51,779 bases of DNA from Penicillus capitatus (taxonomy: Eukaryota > Chlorophyta). The notes beneath the pieces are model-generated. The model worked only from the letters and a program-made list of their open reading frames with translations. It was not told where the DNA came from and ran no database searches. Below, piece by piece: positions 43,099-51,779 of the stretch. The position numbers and the translations under genes are program-made. The DNA lies in assembly GCA_965649825.1 (NCBI GenBank), contig OZ287720.1, positions 1 through 51,779 on the forward strand, written 5' to 3'. The stretch's first letter is position 1; every line of letters starts with the position of its first letter.

Positions 43099-44186
43099 TC
43101 ATTTTCTTTCTTTGGGGGCAGCCCATTCGCAGTGCAGAATGAGATTGGAATAGCCATATCCGTCCAGCGTCTTGATCGCCCTTTCGGCATCCTCTCTGCA
43201 CCACTTGGCTGTCAGGGTCTTTCTTGTAGGGCATCGCACATCACCTTCTGCTGAAATTGATGAAAGCAAAGCCGCGGCTTCGGTTTGTTTCTTTGTCAAT
43301 GGCCAAGTAGATCCTCGAGATGTGGCCAAACGCAGAGAAGAGATCCTGTGGAGCAAGCAACATGGAGCGATGCCGACCGAGAAGCGTGATACGTGGAGAT
43401 CCTCTTCTGCCACTTCGTCTGACAGGTTCGTCACACGAACCGAGTTTTCGTTTCCTGGTCGTCGATACTTGTCATCTGCCACAGCATCCGGCCTCAAACG
43501 TGGTGGAACATACCTGACCACGCACACATCCAGTAGACGATGCCCTAGACGGAGCAGGCATACTTGTTGGGATTCGCCGCTCTGGCTGGCTCTTCTGCTT
43601 GCGTCTCAGGTTCGTCAGCTCCGGTGCGCCGGATGTCTTGCAGTCGACGCTCTTCTTTCTTCTGCTGCAACATGTTCTCCATTCTGCGCATAGTGCCATC
43701 GCCTTGCGCACGGAGAGGCAAGAGACAGAGGGATCGTCGCACTTCTTCACAACGGTCCTCTTATCTCCGTCCTCCAAACTTTTTTGAATGTCTTCGATTC
43801 TGTTCTGCTGCATCGTTTTGGTTTTGGTCCGCATGTTCTCAAACGGTATCTCTTCATTCGATGCAGCCGTCATGCTCTCGGCGCTTCGAGCTGCTGCCCC
43901 AAACTTCTCCCAGTCGCGACGCACTTGAGATATCTACGCCTATTCACATTGTCTGTGTCCCGAGAGGCGGACCCGAGTTTTCTGCCTTATAGACTTTCTG
44001 CTGGACAGAGGCGACACGAATCTTCGTCGTCTTCTTGATGGCCTGTCCCTTATCGTTGCGATAGTATTCGATCCTGAGTTTGATTCCGTGCTCGTCGACG
44101 GCGGTCTCTTCCGTCGGAGGGAGAAAGTCTTCGTCCTCTGGGTCTTCATCTCCCCAGCGACGTCGGTCGACGCGGGCGGCGGCCAT
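43099..44186 (-). CDS. Translation initiation factor eIF3 subunit G
   Basis: RNA-binding subunit of eIF3, at the mRNA entry side of the 40S subunit. Start MAAARVDRRRWGDEDPEDED at 44186; about six exons. The N-terminal eIF3i-binding segment is typical (LRIEYYRNDKGQAIKKT). The middle has RRDWEKFGAAAR. A 59-base intron (43742-43684) joins VVKK to MENMLQQKKEERRLQDI, and another leads to NKYVPPRLRPDAV, the family signature before the RRM. The RRM has SVRVTNLSDEVAEEDL, FGHISRIYLAIDKETNRSRG and DAERAIKTLDGYGYSNLIL. By this model the CCHC zinc knuckle normally found before NKYVPP is absent. The stop is at 43099. Confidence 0.9.
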
Positions 44187-44453
44187 GGATGAAGGAATGT
44201 TGCGTGTAGGCTGTCGTGCGTTATGGATCGATCCAATTGCATTTCATTTTGGTCGACGATCCAGTCGAGACAATCCATCCAATCCTGCATGCGAATCGGG
44301 CATCCGGTCAGGTGGAGAGATCTTGACGCCGCCAATGGAAGGGAAGGGCGTTCGTGAAATGCACGAAAGCGAGAAGGGCGACGTGGCGTGGCAGGAGAGG
44401 CCATTGCTTCCACATGCGTCGCTGCAGAATGCCGATTTCATTGTGGCGGTTTG

Positions 44454-46092
44454 ATGGATTTGACCGTCGCGATGGGACATTTGCCCACAGAAGAGGTGTT
44501 GTGCAAGGATGCCGCGAAGAAAGAGGAAGCGCTCTGCATTGTGAAATGTTCATTTGTACTGAATCCCCAGGAGGATGGCTATCCAATCGAATCTGCATCG
44601 AACGGATTTCTCCATGCAGTGGAGAGGAAACGAAAAGACGTCATCGGAGAAAGCTGGAACTGTTTTGTGGTAAAGATCCCGCCGAGAAGAATCCAGTCGG
44701 TGAACATCGATACAGGATATGAATAGACGCGGCTCAGCCATTGAAGAGATGCTGGAAGCATTGCAGGAACGCAGAGCCATTGCTCGAATCCTGAACATCG
44801 TGAAGGGGAGCAACCCTTCCGAAGAGAGAGTCGTGAACCTGGTTCCTATATTCGACCACAGCCGACACACCTTGAAGTACCTTGGAAGGATCAGCACCGT
44901 GAGCGAAACGGAATCCTCTGCGGACGCGCTTCTGGAGAGAATATCCTCGCAGGTATGCTAACACTCAGCAGGGAAGATCGATGCCTTTGTGCTGAAGATG
45001 TGTGTATGTGCGCATAGGTACAGCATCACTTCCGGTGCTCACTACTGACAGAGGAGACGGCATCCGATAGCATCATTCTGTCAGCCAGTGCAGGTTTTGC
45101 AGAGCTAACAGGATTTGATCACAACGATGTCTATCGATCATCTTTTCTGGACCTCTGTGGTCCACTTCGAGAAAAAGACAATTGGAAGTCTTTGCGTTCA
45201 AGCAGAGAAGTGCTCGCGATGTCGTGGAGACCAATGCTGCTGTACAAGAAAGATGGTCATCCCTTCGAAGCGCTCGTCTTCACTTTTCCTCTTTGCTCGG
45301 CGCCGACCGGCTCCTTCGTCCATCAGTGTCTTCGAGTCGTCATCGATGTCACGGCTGCGCAGCCTGATCAGCTGGGAAACTATGTCCTTGGTCGATCCAT
45401 CGGCAGCGGTGCCAGTGGAATCGTCCGTATTGCAAAGTCCCTTGCAGGCGGTGGGCGATCCAACAAGAAGGCCCGTTTCTGTTTGTACTGGATCTCCTTG
45501 TTTGCGTGCATTAGATGAGATCGTGGCTGTCAAAGTGGTCGATGCAACGAAGTTCCGTAGCATCGCCGAGATCGAACTGATCCAGGATGAGATCAGGGCG
45601 CTGTCCAGTGTCAAACACGAGAATATTGTCAATCTGCGCGAAGTCCTTTTCGAAGACCACGTCTTCTACTTTGTCATGGATTTTGCCTCTGGCGGCTCTC
45701 TTGTGCTTCCATCCACCCTGTCCTTTCATTCTCATAAAACGCCTTTGCCTACAGGCACAACACGTGCGATCCAGAGACCCGTCTCTGCTGCCAGAGGAAG
45801 AGGCCAAAGAAATCTTTCGCCAAATCGCTGCAGCTGTCTCTTACTGTCATCGAAGGTGATGCCTGTATGCCATCCATGGCTGCACCCTTACCGAGAGATG
45901 CGCCAATGCAGACGGGTCATCCATCGGGATCTGAAGCCAGAGAACATTCTTCTCGATGCTCACGGTCGCGTTCAGGTTGCCGATTTTGGCCTGTCCGCCA
46001 TCGCTGCCCCATGTGGCAGTCTGTCGAGTGTCCGTGGCACTCCTGAGTTCCTCGCACCGGAGTTGATTTCTTCGAGTGAATTTGATGGAGCC
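44454..46092 (+). CDS. PAS-PAS-Ser/Thr kinase, 3-prime end missing
   Basis: Sensor kinase with two PAS domains and a CAMK/SnRK-like kinase domain. PAS1 (44,454-44,955, split by a 46-base intron) has CSFVLNPQEDG, SASNGFLHAVERKRKDVIG and WNCFV, then LNIVKGSNPSEERVVNLVPI. PAS2 (from about 45,019) has SASAGFAELTGFDHNDVYR and the usual PMLLYKKDGHPFEALV. The kinase has YVLGRSIGSGASGIV (Gly loop), EIVAVKVV (Lys), HRDLKPENILLD (catalytic loop), VADFGLSA and GTPEFLAPELI (activation loop to APE). The frame then runs into bacterial DNA after FDGAS, where kinases normally continue with ADVWSLG, so the last ~100 residues of the kinase lobe are absent. Introns are 46-85 bases. Confidence 0.85.
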
Positions 46093-46105
46093 TCGGAGAT
46101 GTAGT
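46085..46105. other. Junction between eukaryotic and bacterial DNA
   Basis: Left of this point the plus strand encodes the kinase APE region; right of it the minus strand encodes the strands of a TonB-dependent receptor (VAYNDSKFTDY). Both reading frames run into nonsense across the point. The exact base is blurred because the local sequence (tcggagatgtagtcggt) partly fits both the expected kinase continuation and the receptor, which hints at a short stretch of chance similarity at the join. Confidence 0.88.
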
Positions 46106-48053
46106 CGGTGAACTTGCTGTCATTGTAAGCGACTACACCGGTAAGGCTCAAACCCTCTAACGGTGTCAGCCAAAGTGCATCCAGTTCTATACCTTCGATT
46201 TTGGATGACCCAGCATTGTCAGTGGAAACAACTGGAGAGGCGACTCCATTGACCACCACTTCTTTTACAACAGATAGCTGCAGTTCGTCATAGTCGTAGC
46301 TATAGGCTGCACCGTTGATGCGAAGCGTATTGTCAAACCACTCCGACTTAAACCCGAGTTCAAAACCTGCAACCGTTTCGCTCAAGAATGAGTCATCGAT
46401 GGCGTCATCTGGATTCCCCGCAGTCACTGCTCGATCGAGATAGGAAGCGTTGAAGCCACCTGATTTGAAACCCTCTTTGTAATTTGCGAAAAAGTTCAGG
46501 TCATCCGTCGCATCCCAGGACACAGTGACCTCTGGCGAAAAGTTGTCTTCCGACAGTGAATCTGGATCCATATTGAATCTAGCGTCTGGCTGCCCAATGA
46601 ATCCACCTCCAGTGTCTCTTTCTTCATCGGTGTAACGACCACCGACCGACAATGAGAGCTTGTCTGTAATGTCGAGTTCTGCCTGGGCAAAAGCAGACCA
46701 AGAGCTCTGTCCAACATAAACCTCGCTGTCGGGAACGAGAGTAACACCTTGTGTAACCCAGACATTGCCGCCGGAGTCGGTCCTGCGGTCATCAACAAAC
46801 GCTCCTAACGTTGTGCGGAAGCGACCAAAGTCCCCTGAGAACCGCAGCTCCTGAGAAAACTGCTCGACGTCCACATATTGGGCAAAACCCAATATCTGGG
46901 ATGGGACGAGCGAGCGTTCAGCCACATTTCCGAAGTAGTAGTTATCAACATTGACGTAGCCCGTAATACTATGAACCGACCATTCGTCAGTTAGATCAAA
47001 CGAGGCATCCAAAGTGATTTGCGCAAGTTTATAGTCTTGCGTTGGTTTATCTGCCGCCTGAGTAGCTGGGGCTGTCTGAAAGTTCACGATGTTTAAGACA
47101 TCATCGTTCGATGTGAACGGTGCTGTAGCGAAAGTGTCATTTAAGGTACAGTCCGAATATGGATTGTCGACTAACACATCATCGCCACAAACAAAGTTCT
47201 GGACCTGATTGTACTGTCCACCTTCGCGATGGCCGTACAGAGCTTTCAGTACAACTTCACCGCGATCGAATTCACCTCTAAGCGTTCCGATACCCAAAAT
47301 GTCAGAATAGTTGGGACCTTTGTCGTTGAAAGGCTGTGCAACAGTTGGGTCGTCCTCATCACCATCACCGAACGTGTTTGTGAAAAAGCCTTCGGAATCT
47401 TGTCCTTTGACAGCCAGACGCGCACCCCAGTTTTCACTTAGCGGCCCGGAAATGATACCGTGTCCATAGACACGTTCGCCATTGAACTCGTACCCGGTTT
47501 GAACCTCTGTGAAGAACTCATCGGTCGGCATCTTTGTGCGAACGGCGATAATTCCGCCAGGACTGTTCTTTCCAAAGAACAGCGCCTGCGGCCCTTTCAG
47601 AACCTCAATGGCTTCAACATCAAAAAGGCCATACCTGAAAATCTGGGACGAGCTGTGCGCAACACCGTCCATGACGACTGAAACAGGTTCATCGCTCATA
47701 GCGTTGATGTCGTTACCCGTAACGCCGCGAAGCGAGATCTTTGGGTTGAGCGTGCCTTCCGTGTAGACGCTGAGCCCCGCAACAAGACTGTTCAAGTCCT
47801 TGAAGTTAGATGTTCCCAAGGCTTCAAGCACCTCAGAATCAAATGCCTGAACAACCACCGGCACATCTTGAAGACTTTCTTCCTGCTTTCGCGCCTCAAC
47901 AACAATTGTATCGAGCTTACGTGAAGAGGCTTCCCCAGCGGCCTCCTCAACCTTTGCGGCCTCGCCATTGTCTGTTTGCGCAAATGCTCCGGACACCAGG
48001 ATAGGTGCAGTTGCCGCAGCCACAAAAAGTGACTTCTTTGTCATTCTTTTCAA
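46093..48053 (-). CDS. TonB-dependent outer-membrane receptor, C-terminally cut
   Basis: Alphaproteobacterial receptor for an iron complex or other nutrient. It starts at 48053 with signal peptide MTKKSLFVAAATAPILVSGAFA. A GGGAGGAA ribosome-binding-type sequence lies about 15 bases upstream. The TonB box is DTIVVEARKQEE; the plug domain has LQDVPVVVQAFDSEVLEALG, SLRGVTGND, VSVVMDGVA and VEVLKGPQALFFGKNSPGG. The barrel follows, with GGRYTDEERDTGGG and NFFANYKEGFKSGGFNASY. The protein ends at the junction with roughly the last 50-80 residues, including the terminal aromatic strand needed for outer-membrane assembly, missing. Style is that of Sphingomonadales or Hyphomonadaceae receptors. The substrate is unknown. 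Confidence 0.92.
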
Positions 48054-48621
48054 AGTATTCCTCCCGACAGCGCCATTCCCCGATGACGCTTTTCATTGTG
48101 CTCAATTGTCGGCAGCCTCAGGCGATAGCGCGCATGAAGACTCCTACTTTCGTAACCTCGCACACTTATTGGATCGATCGGAGAAACGATTAGTTAGGCA
48201 AAACCTTCCCGATAATTGGGCGGATCATTTGCTTCTCATAGCTAAACAATAGGCTTCTCACCGACCTTGAGGCTCAAGGTGGATGGCGACAACTCCTTGA
48301 TGCAAGTCATTCGACAGCTCGAGATAGTCTTAGTTGTAAAGGATGAAGTCACTGGATTGGTCGATCAGTGACGCGCAACGACTGTTTATCACCCAACTAG
48401 TACGTGTAGAATAAATGGAGACGATAATGCGACCTGCATCTATTTGCCAAAGGCAGGAACGCGCTCCTCGCCACGGACGCATAATCATGTTGGCGACTGA
48501 ATCTGGCAATATAAAAGCACCTTGTGTCATGACCAGTGAATTGATGATTCACATGCCATTGGAAGGCCTTGAATAACCAACGGAAAACCAAAAAAAACAA
48601 ACCCAAAACGGTACTTGAAGA
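48054..48621. promoter_or_regulatory. Divergent intergenic region, receptor and LysR regulator
   Basis: This 568-base region separates the receptor start (minus) from the LysR start (plus). LysR-type regulators commonly bind such divergent regions and control the neighbour. No clear LysR box (T-N11-A palindrome) was confirmed by eye. No gene is seen. Confidence 0.45.
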
Positions 48622-49539
48622 ATGAAACCCAACCCACGCTCTGCACCACTCAACCCGCTTCGCACTTTTGCGATTGCTGCCCGACATAGTACTTTCACTG
48701 CCGCTGCGCAGGAAATGAACATTAGCCAGGTTGGGGTGAGTCGGCAGATTGCGATTTTGGAAGACTACCTCGGCGTGAAACTGTTCGAAAGGAGAACGAG
48801 TTCTGCGAAGCTCACTGAGGTGGGAAGAGCTTTTGGCGCCCAAATATCTCCGCTCTTTGACAAGATCGAAATCCTTACCCAGGACCTGAGAGGACTGGCG
48901 AAGGAGACGATGATCAACATTCGTTCCTACCCCACCTTTATCAATTACTGGCTAGTTCCCCGGATTTCCGGTTTTAGTGAGAAACACCCGGACTTTGACA
49001 TCAGTTTCGACGTCAAGATCGAACGGTTGGATTTTAGCAAAGCTCATCTCGATTTCGCGATCCAACTTGGAAATGGCAAGTGGAGAGACTGCGACGCAAG
49101 GGTTCTGTTCCCTGAAGAGGTCGACCTTATATGCAGCCCTGATTATTTAGAGCGAATTGGGGGAGTGAGCACCGCGAAAGACATCAACAAAGCCACACTG
49201 CTCTACCCCTATTACAGACAGAGAATGCTGTTTGAGAAATGGGCCAAGATCAACGGAGTTGAAGACCTCAACCCGCAACACGGTTTCCACTGTAAAGAAT
49301 CGACGACCGCGTATGAAGCAGCCTTCAATGGCGTGGGCATGTGTATGGCCCAGCTTGTATTTGTTGAGCAGGCGCTCAAAGACGGCAGGCTTGTTCGACC
49401 TATCCCTACGAAAATTGATACGAACGCTCAGTTCTGGATCGTGTGGCCAAACAATCGCTCCATTAGTCTGAAAGCGAAACGCGCTATCGATTGGATTCTT
49501 GAAACGTCTGGACAGCCCAAGCAGTTTTTCAAAGATTAG
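48622..49539 (+). CDS. LysR-family transcriptional regulator (GcvA-like)
   Basis: 305 residues, normal for the family. The N-terminal winged helix-turn-helix is textbook: LRTFAIAARHSTFTAAAQEM, then VSRQIAILEDYLGVKLFERR and KLTEVGRAF. A linker helix follows and the C-terminal half is a periplasmic-binding-protein-like effector domain, including the typical INIRSYPTFINYWLVPRI and DFAIQLGNGKW. The motifs resemble the GcvA/AmpR branch. It is divergent from the TonB-dependent receptor gene and probably regulates it in response to the transported substrate or a metabolite; that link is inference from position. Confidence 0.92.
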   Translation: MKPNPRSAPLNPLRTFAIAARHSTFTAAAQEMNISQVGVSRQIAILEDYLGVKLFERRTSSAKLTEVGRAFGAQISPLFDKIEILTQDLRGLAKETMINIRSYPTFINYWLVPRISGFSEKHPDFDISFDVKIERLDFSKAHLDFAIQLGNGKWRDCDARVLFPEEVDLICSPDYLERIGGVSTAKDINKATLLYPYYRQRMLFEKWAKINGVEDLNPQHGFHCKESTTAYEAAFNGVGMCMAQLVFVEQALKDGRLVRPIPTKIDTNAQFWIVWPNNRSISLKAKRAIDWILETSGQPKQFFKD

Positions 49540-49780
49540 GGCGCTGTGAAAAAAAACGACCTGTATCTCCACGCGGTGTGCGGAGCTACCCTGCCCGGCA
49601 TACAACCATCAATCGTTCGCGACTTCAAAACGCCCGCCCCGGACCGATCAGGAGACGCCCGGATTGCAACGCTTCTCCTTGACGTTCATTTGCCGGAATT
49701 CATTTCGCAATTGCCCAACAACTAAATGACAATGCAACGCACTTGCCGAGTGTTGGATTGAACGCTATTCGCTGGCTGCG

Positions 49781-50200
49781 ATGATACAACGGGGCTCCAT
49801 AACACAGTTTAGACGACACAAAGTCCTGCTCGCGATCACCCTTATGGTGGTCGCGATGCGTGCGTTGGTGCCGGCGGGTTGGATGTTTACGCCGTCCGAG
49901 CATGATGGCGGTCTACATCTGGAGATATGTGGCGGCCATTGGGAAGACTGGGATCCTTCATACAGCGTCTTTGAAACAAATGAAGACGACCAACAGGACC
50001 CGCTGAACAATGAAGGCGAGCAATCATTCAGCTGCCCATATGCGCTGACGAGCCTTTCCATCTCTACGGAGATGACCACCGAATCTGATGCACGTCTTGC
50101 TTTAACCGGAAAACCGACCCGGCCATATGTGCGCGGGCCGCCGGTGGATCGCCGAAACCAACCCGTCCTACCCGCACGAGGCCCCCCGCTCTTTCTCTGA
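49781..50200 (+). CDS. Small secreted/membrane protein, DUF2946-like
   Basis: 139 residues. An N-terminal hydrophobic segment (KVLLAITLMVVAMRALVPAG) with the ALVPAGWM motif and an ICGG motif soon after is characteristic of DUF2946 proteins, which often sit next to TonB-dependent receptors or copper/cobalt genes. A Cys-Pro dipeptide occurs in the middle (SCPYAL), and the tail is Arg/Pro-rich. It lies 63 bases upstream of a TonB-dependent receptor on the same strand, so the two are likely cotranscribed. Start 49781 is the first Met in frame. Function unknown. Confidence 0.6.
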   Translation: MIQRGSITQFRRHKVLLAITLMVVAMRALVPAGWMFTPSEHDGGLHLEICGGHWEDWDPSYSVFETNEDDQQDPLNNEGEQSFSCPYALTSLSISTEMTTESDARLALTGKPTRPYVRGPPVDRRNQPVLPARGPPLFL

Positions 50201-50263
50201 CACATCCACCATTCAATTGTCAGCGAGCGTCGAAACACGCTCATTTGAAGAGTATCAGAAGAA

Positions 50264-51779
50264 ATGAAACTGAGTTTTTCAGGCTCCAGCGCGAGCCTTG
50301 TCGCCTTGGCCTGCGCCCTGGGTGCGCCAGGTGTCGTCTGTGCGGATGAAGCCGAACGGGTTGAAGACACGATTGTCGTCACCGGCCAAAAACTGCAGGA
50401 AAGAGACCTGCAGACATTGTCGACACCAGCTCTGGGAGTCGGCGTTAGTGCGGATCAGATAGATGCGATCAACGCGTTGAACGTGGAGGATTCGCTTCGA
50501 TATGCACCGAACATGATTGTTCGCAAACGCTTTATCGGTGACGCAAATGCTACTCTGATCCTAAGGGGTGGACATTCTCAACAAACACCTTGGGCGCTTG
50601 TTCAGGTGGATGGTTTTACGATCTCCAACTTCCTGGGCGCCAGTTGGGATACGGCCCCCAAATGGGCGCTCACTGCTCCTGGCGATGTCGAACGCGTCGA
50701 AGTTGTCTATGGCCCGACATCCGCACGTTACTCCGGCAACACCATTGGCGGCGCTCTTCTTCTCGAAACGCGGGAGATTGAGGAAAACCGAGCTTTCATG
50801 AGCGCTCAGCTGATCGAGGGCGAATATGATTACTACCAAACCGACCACGCTCTGGATGGATGGGCTGTTGATGGCGGTTTTGACGCCCGATTGAACGACC
50901 GCGCCGCAGTCTCTTTTAGTTATCGTCACTTCCAAAATGAAGGCCAGCCGCAAATGTGGCGGACGATTTCCGGCAGCTCGGAATATGCCGATCAGGCGGT
51001 GAGAGACAATACACTGGGTTTTCTGCGAATTGCCGCAGAAGACAGCGTGGTTGCGACTGAAGAAGACCAGTTCCGAATGCGCGGCGAATATGATTTCGGC
51101 GGTAACTGGGAAGGACGCGCCCTCATCGGTGTGCTCAAAGACACAAACAACTACCTCAACCCTCAAACCTTTATCGTCGACGCTGAAGGTGAACCGACGT
51201 TTCAGGACATATCCGGCGTCTCTGCGCGTAGTAGTGAAACAATCGAACGCTTGATAGGACTTGGCCTGCGCGGTGAAGCGGCTGGATGGAAGCTCGATTT
51301 CGCTCTTAGCCGCTTTGACGTTCTTAAGGGACAAAGCTCGCGTTCCGACAATTTTAGTCAAGCCAGCAATTGGCTGACGCCGCTTGATGGAACAATCACC
51401 TTCACAGACGGCACGGCCTGGACAACATTAGACGCCAGCGCGGAGCAGAGCTTTGGAACGCATTCCATTGCTACCGGGCTGTCTTATCAGGACTATCGGT
51501 TCAAGAGCCGCCGTCATGACAGCGCTGACTGGCATGCGGGCCGGATTGGTGAACTGCTGGACGGCTCTGGAGGAAACACACAGCTTCTGGGCGTGTTTGT
51601 CGAAGACTCAATCGCCTTCACCGACAAATGGATCGCGACTTTGGGACTGCGCACAGAAACCTGGGAAGCTTCCGATGGGTTGCTCATCAACGGGTCGCAG
51701 CTTGTCGCATACCAGGATCGCACGGAAAACGCCCTATCTCCTAAAGCCGCACTGTCTTTTGCACCCGATGGGAATTGGG
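50264..51779 (+). CDS. TonB-dependent receptor, partial at window edge
   Basis: The open frame from ATG 50264 runs off the window end without a stop (505 codons visible), so it is incomplete only because of the edge. Signal peptide: SLVALACALGAPGVVCADEA. TonB box DTIVVTGQKLQE. Plug: VSADQIDAINALNVEDSLRY, ATLILRGG, WALVQVDGF, DVERVEVVYGPTSARYSGN, TIGGALLLET. The barrel begins with SAQLIEGEYDYYQTD. The plug differs clearly from the receptor at 46,093-48,053, so they are not recent duplicates. The DUF2946-like neighbour upstream suggests a metal or copper-related role, which is speculative. Confidence 0.93.
   Translation, partial: MKLSFSGSSASLVALACALGAPGVVCADEAERVEDTIVVTGQKLQERDLQTLSTPALGVGVSADQIDAINALNVEDSLRYAPNMIVRKRFIGDANATLILRGGHSQQTPWALVQVDGFTISNFLGASWDTAPKWALTAPGDVERVEVVYGPTSARYSGNTIGGALLLETREIEENRAFMSAQLIEGEYDYYQTDHALDGWAVDGGFDARLNDRAAVSFSYRHFQNEGQPQMWRTISGSSEYADQAVRDNTLGFLRIAAEDSVVATEEDQFRMRGEYDFGGNWEGRALIGVLKDTNNYLNPQTFIVDAEGEPTFQDISGVSARSSETIERLIGLGLRGEAAGWKLDFALSRFDVLKGQSSRSDNFSQASNWLTPLDGTITFTDGTAWTTLDASAEQSFGTHSIATGLSYQDYRFKSRRHDSADWHAGRIGELLDGSGGNTQLLGVFVEDSIAFTDKWIATLGLRTETWEASDGLLINGSQLVAYQDRTENALSPKAALSFAPDGNW

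Noticed and set aside
45972-46104. Natural C terminus of the TonB-dependent receptor ending at 45972
   Set aside because: The last ~40 codons are the antisense of the kinase catalytic region, so this tail is an artefact of the junction and not receptor sequence.
46100-51779. Horizontal transfer of a bacterial operon into the alga
   Set aside because: Not preferred: both genes at the join are truncated, the right side has no eukaryotic sequence again before the window ends, and no introns or codon amelioration are evident. Contamination or chimeric assembly is simpler until spanning reads are shown.

Overview
Nearly all of this window (1 to about 46,090) is nuclear DNA of a plastid-bearing eukaryote, most likely an alga. 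The genes are split by many short GT-AG introns, mostly 36-61 bases, and they encode typical eukaryotic machinery: eIF5, eIF3g, NOP53, nucleolin, COG1, VPS25 and the serine palmitoyltransferase subunit LCB1. A CtpA-type carboxyl-terminal protease, a plant-type acyl-ACP thioesterase and an L-galactose dehydrogenase point to a photosynthetic lineage. The sequence does not let me name the phylum. The last 5.7 kb (about 46,090-51,779) is intronless alphaproteobacterial DNA, fused in the middle of one gene to the middle of another. The simplest reading is an assembly chimera or contaminant rather than a real transfer.

Layout. 0.7-2.4 kb: CtpA protease (-). 3.7-10.8 kb: a giant two-exon gene (+) for a STAND/NACHT NTPase with a novel N-terminal half and about 27 HEAT repeats of 37 residues; this is the most striking object here. 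11.6-18.3 kb: acyl-ACP thioesterase (+), VPS25 (-), PP2C phosphatase (-), an unrecognised multi-exon gene (+) and a subtilase (-). 18.7-22.7 kb: a transposon graveyard with a Ty3-like pol remnant and a LINE reverse-transcriptase remnant. 23.2-30.9 kb: dense housekeeping block of NOP53 (+), COG1 (-), eIF5 (+) and L-galactose dehydrogenase (-). 31.2-37.5 kb: two bZIP paralogues pointing outward, each carrying one arm of a ~410-bp inverted repeat, around a head-to-head pyruvate kinase / LCB1 pair. 38.0-46.1 kb: a small unrecognised gene (-), nucleolin (+), a 5-prime-truncated Patched/NPC1-like gene (+), eIF3g (-) and a PAS-PAS-kinase gene (+) cut off by the junction.

Bacterial end: a TonB-dependent receptor (-, C terminus lost at the junction) divergent from a LysR regulator (+), then a small DUF2946-like protein (+) and a second TonB-dependent receptor (+, running off the window).

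Exon borders below were inferred by joining reading frames at GT-AG sites and by family homology recalled from knowledge. No transcript or database was consulted. I saw no tRNA, rRNA or CRISPR array.
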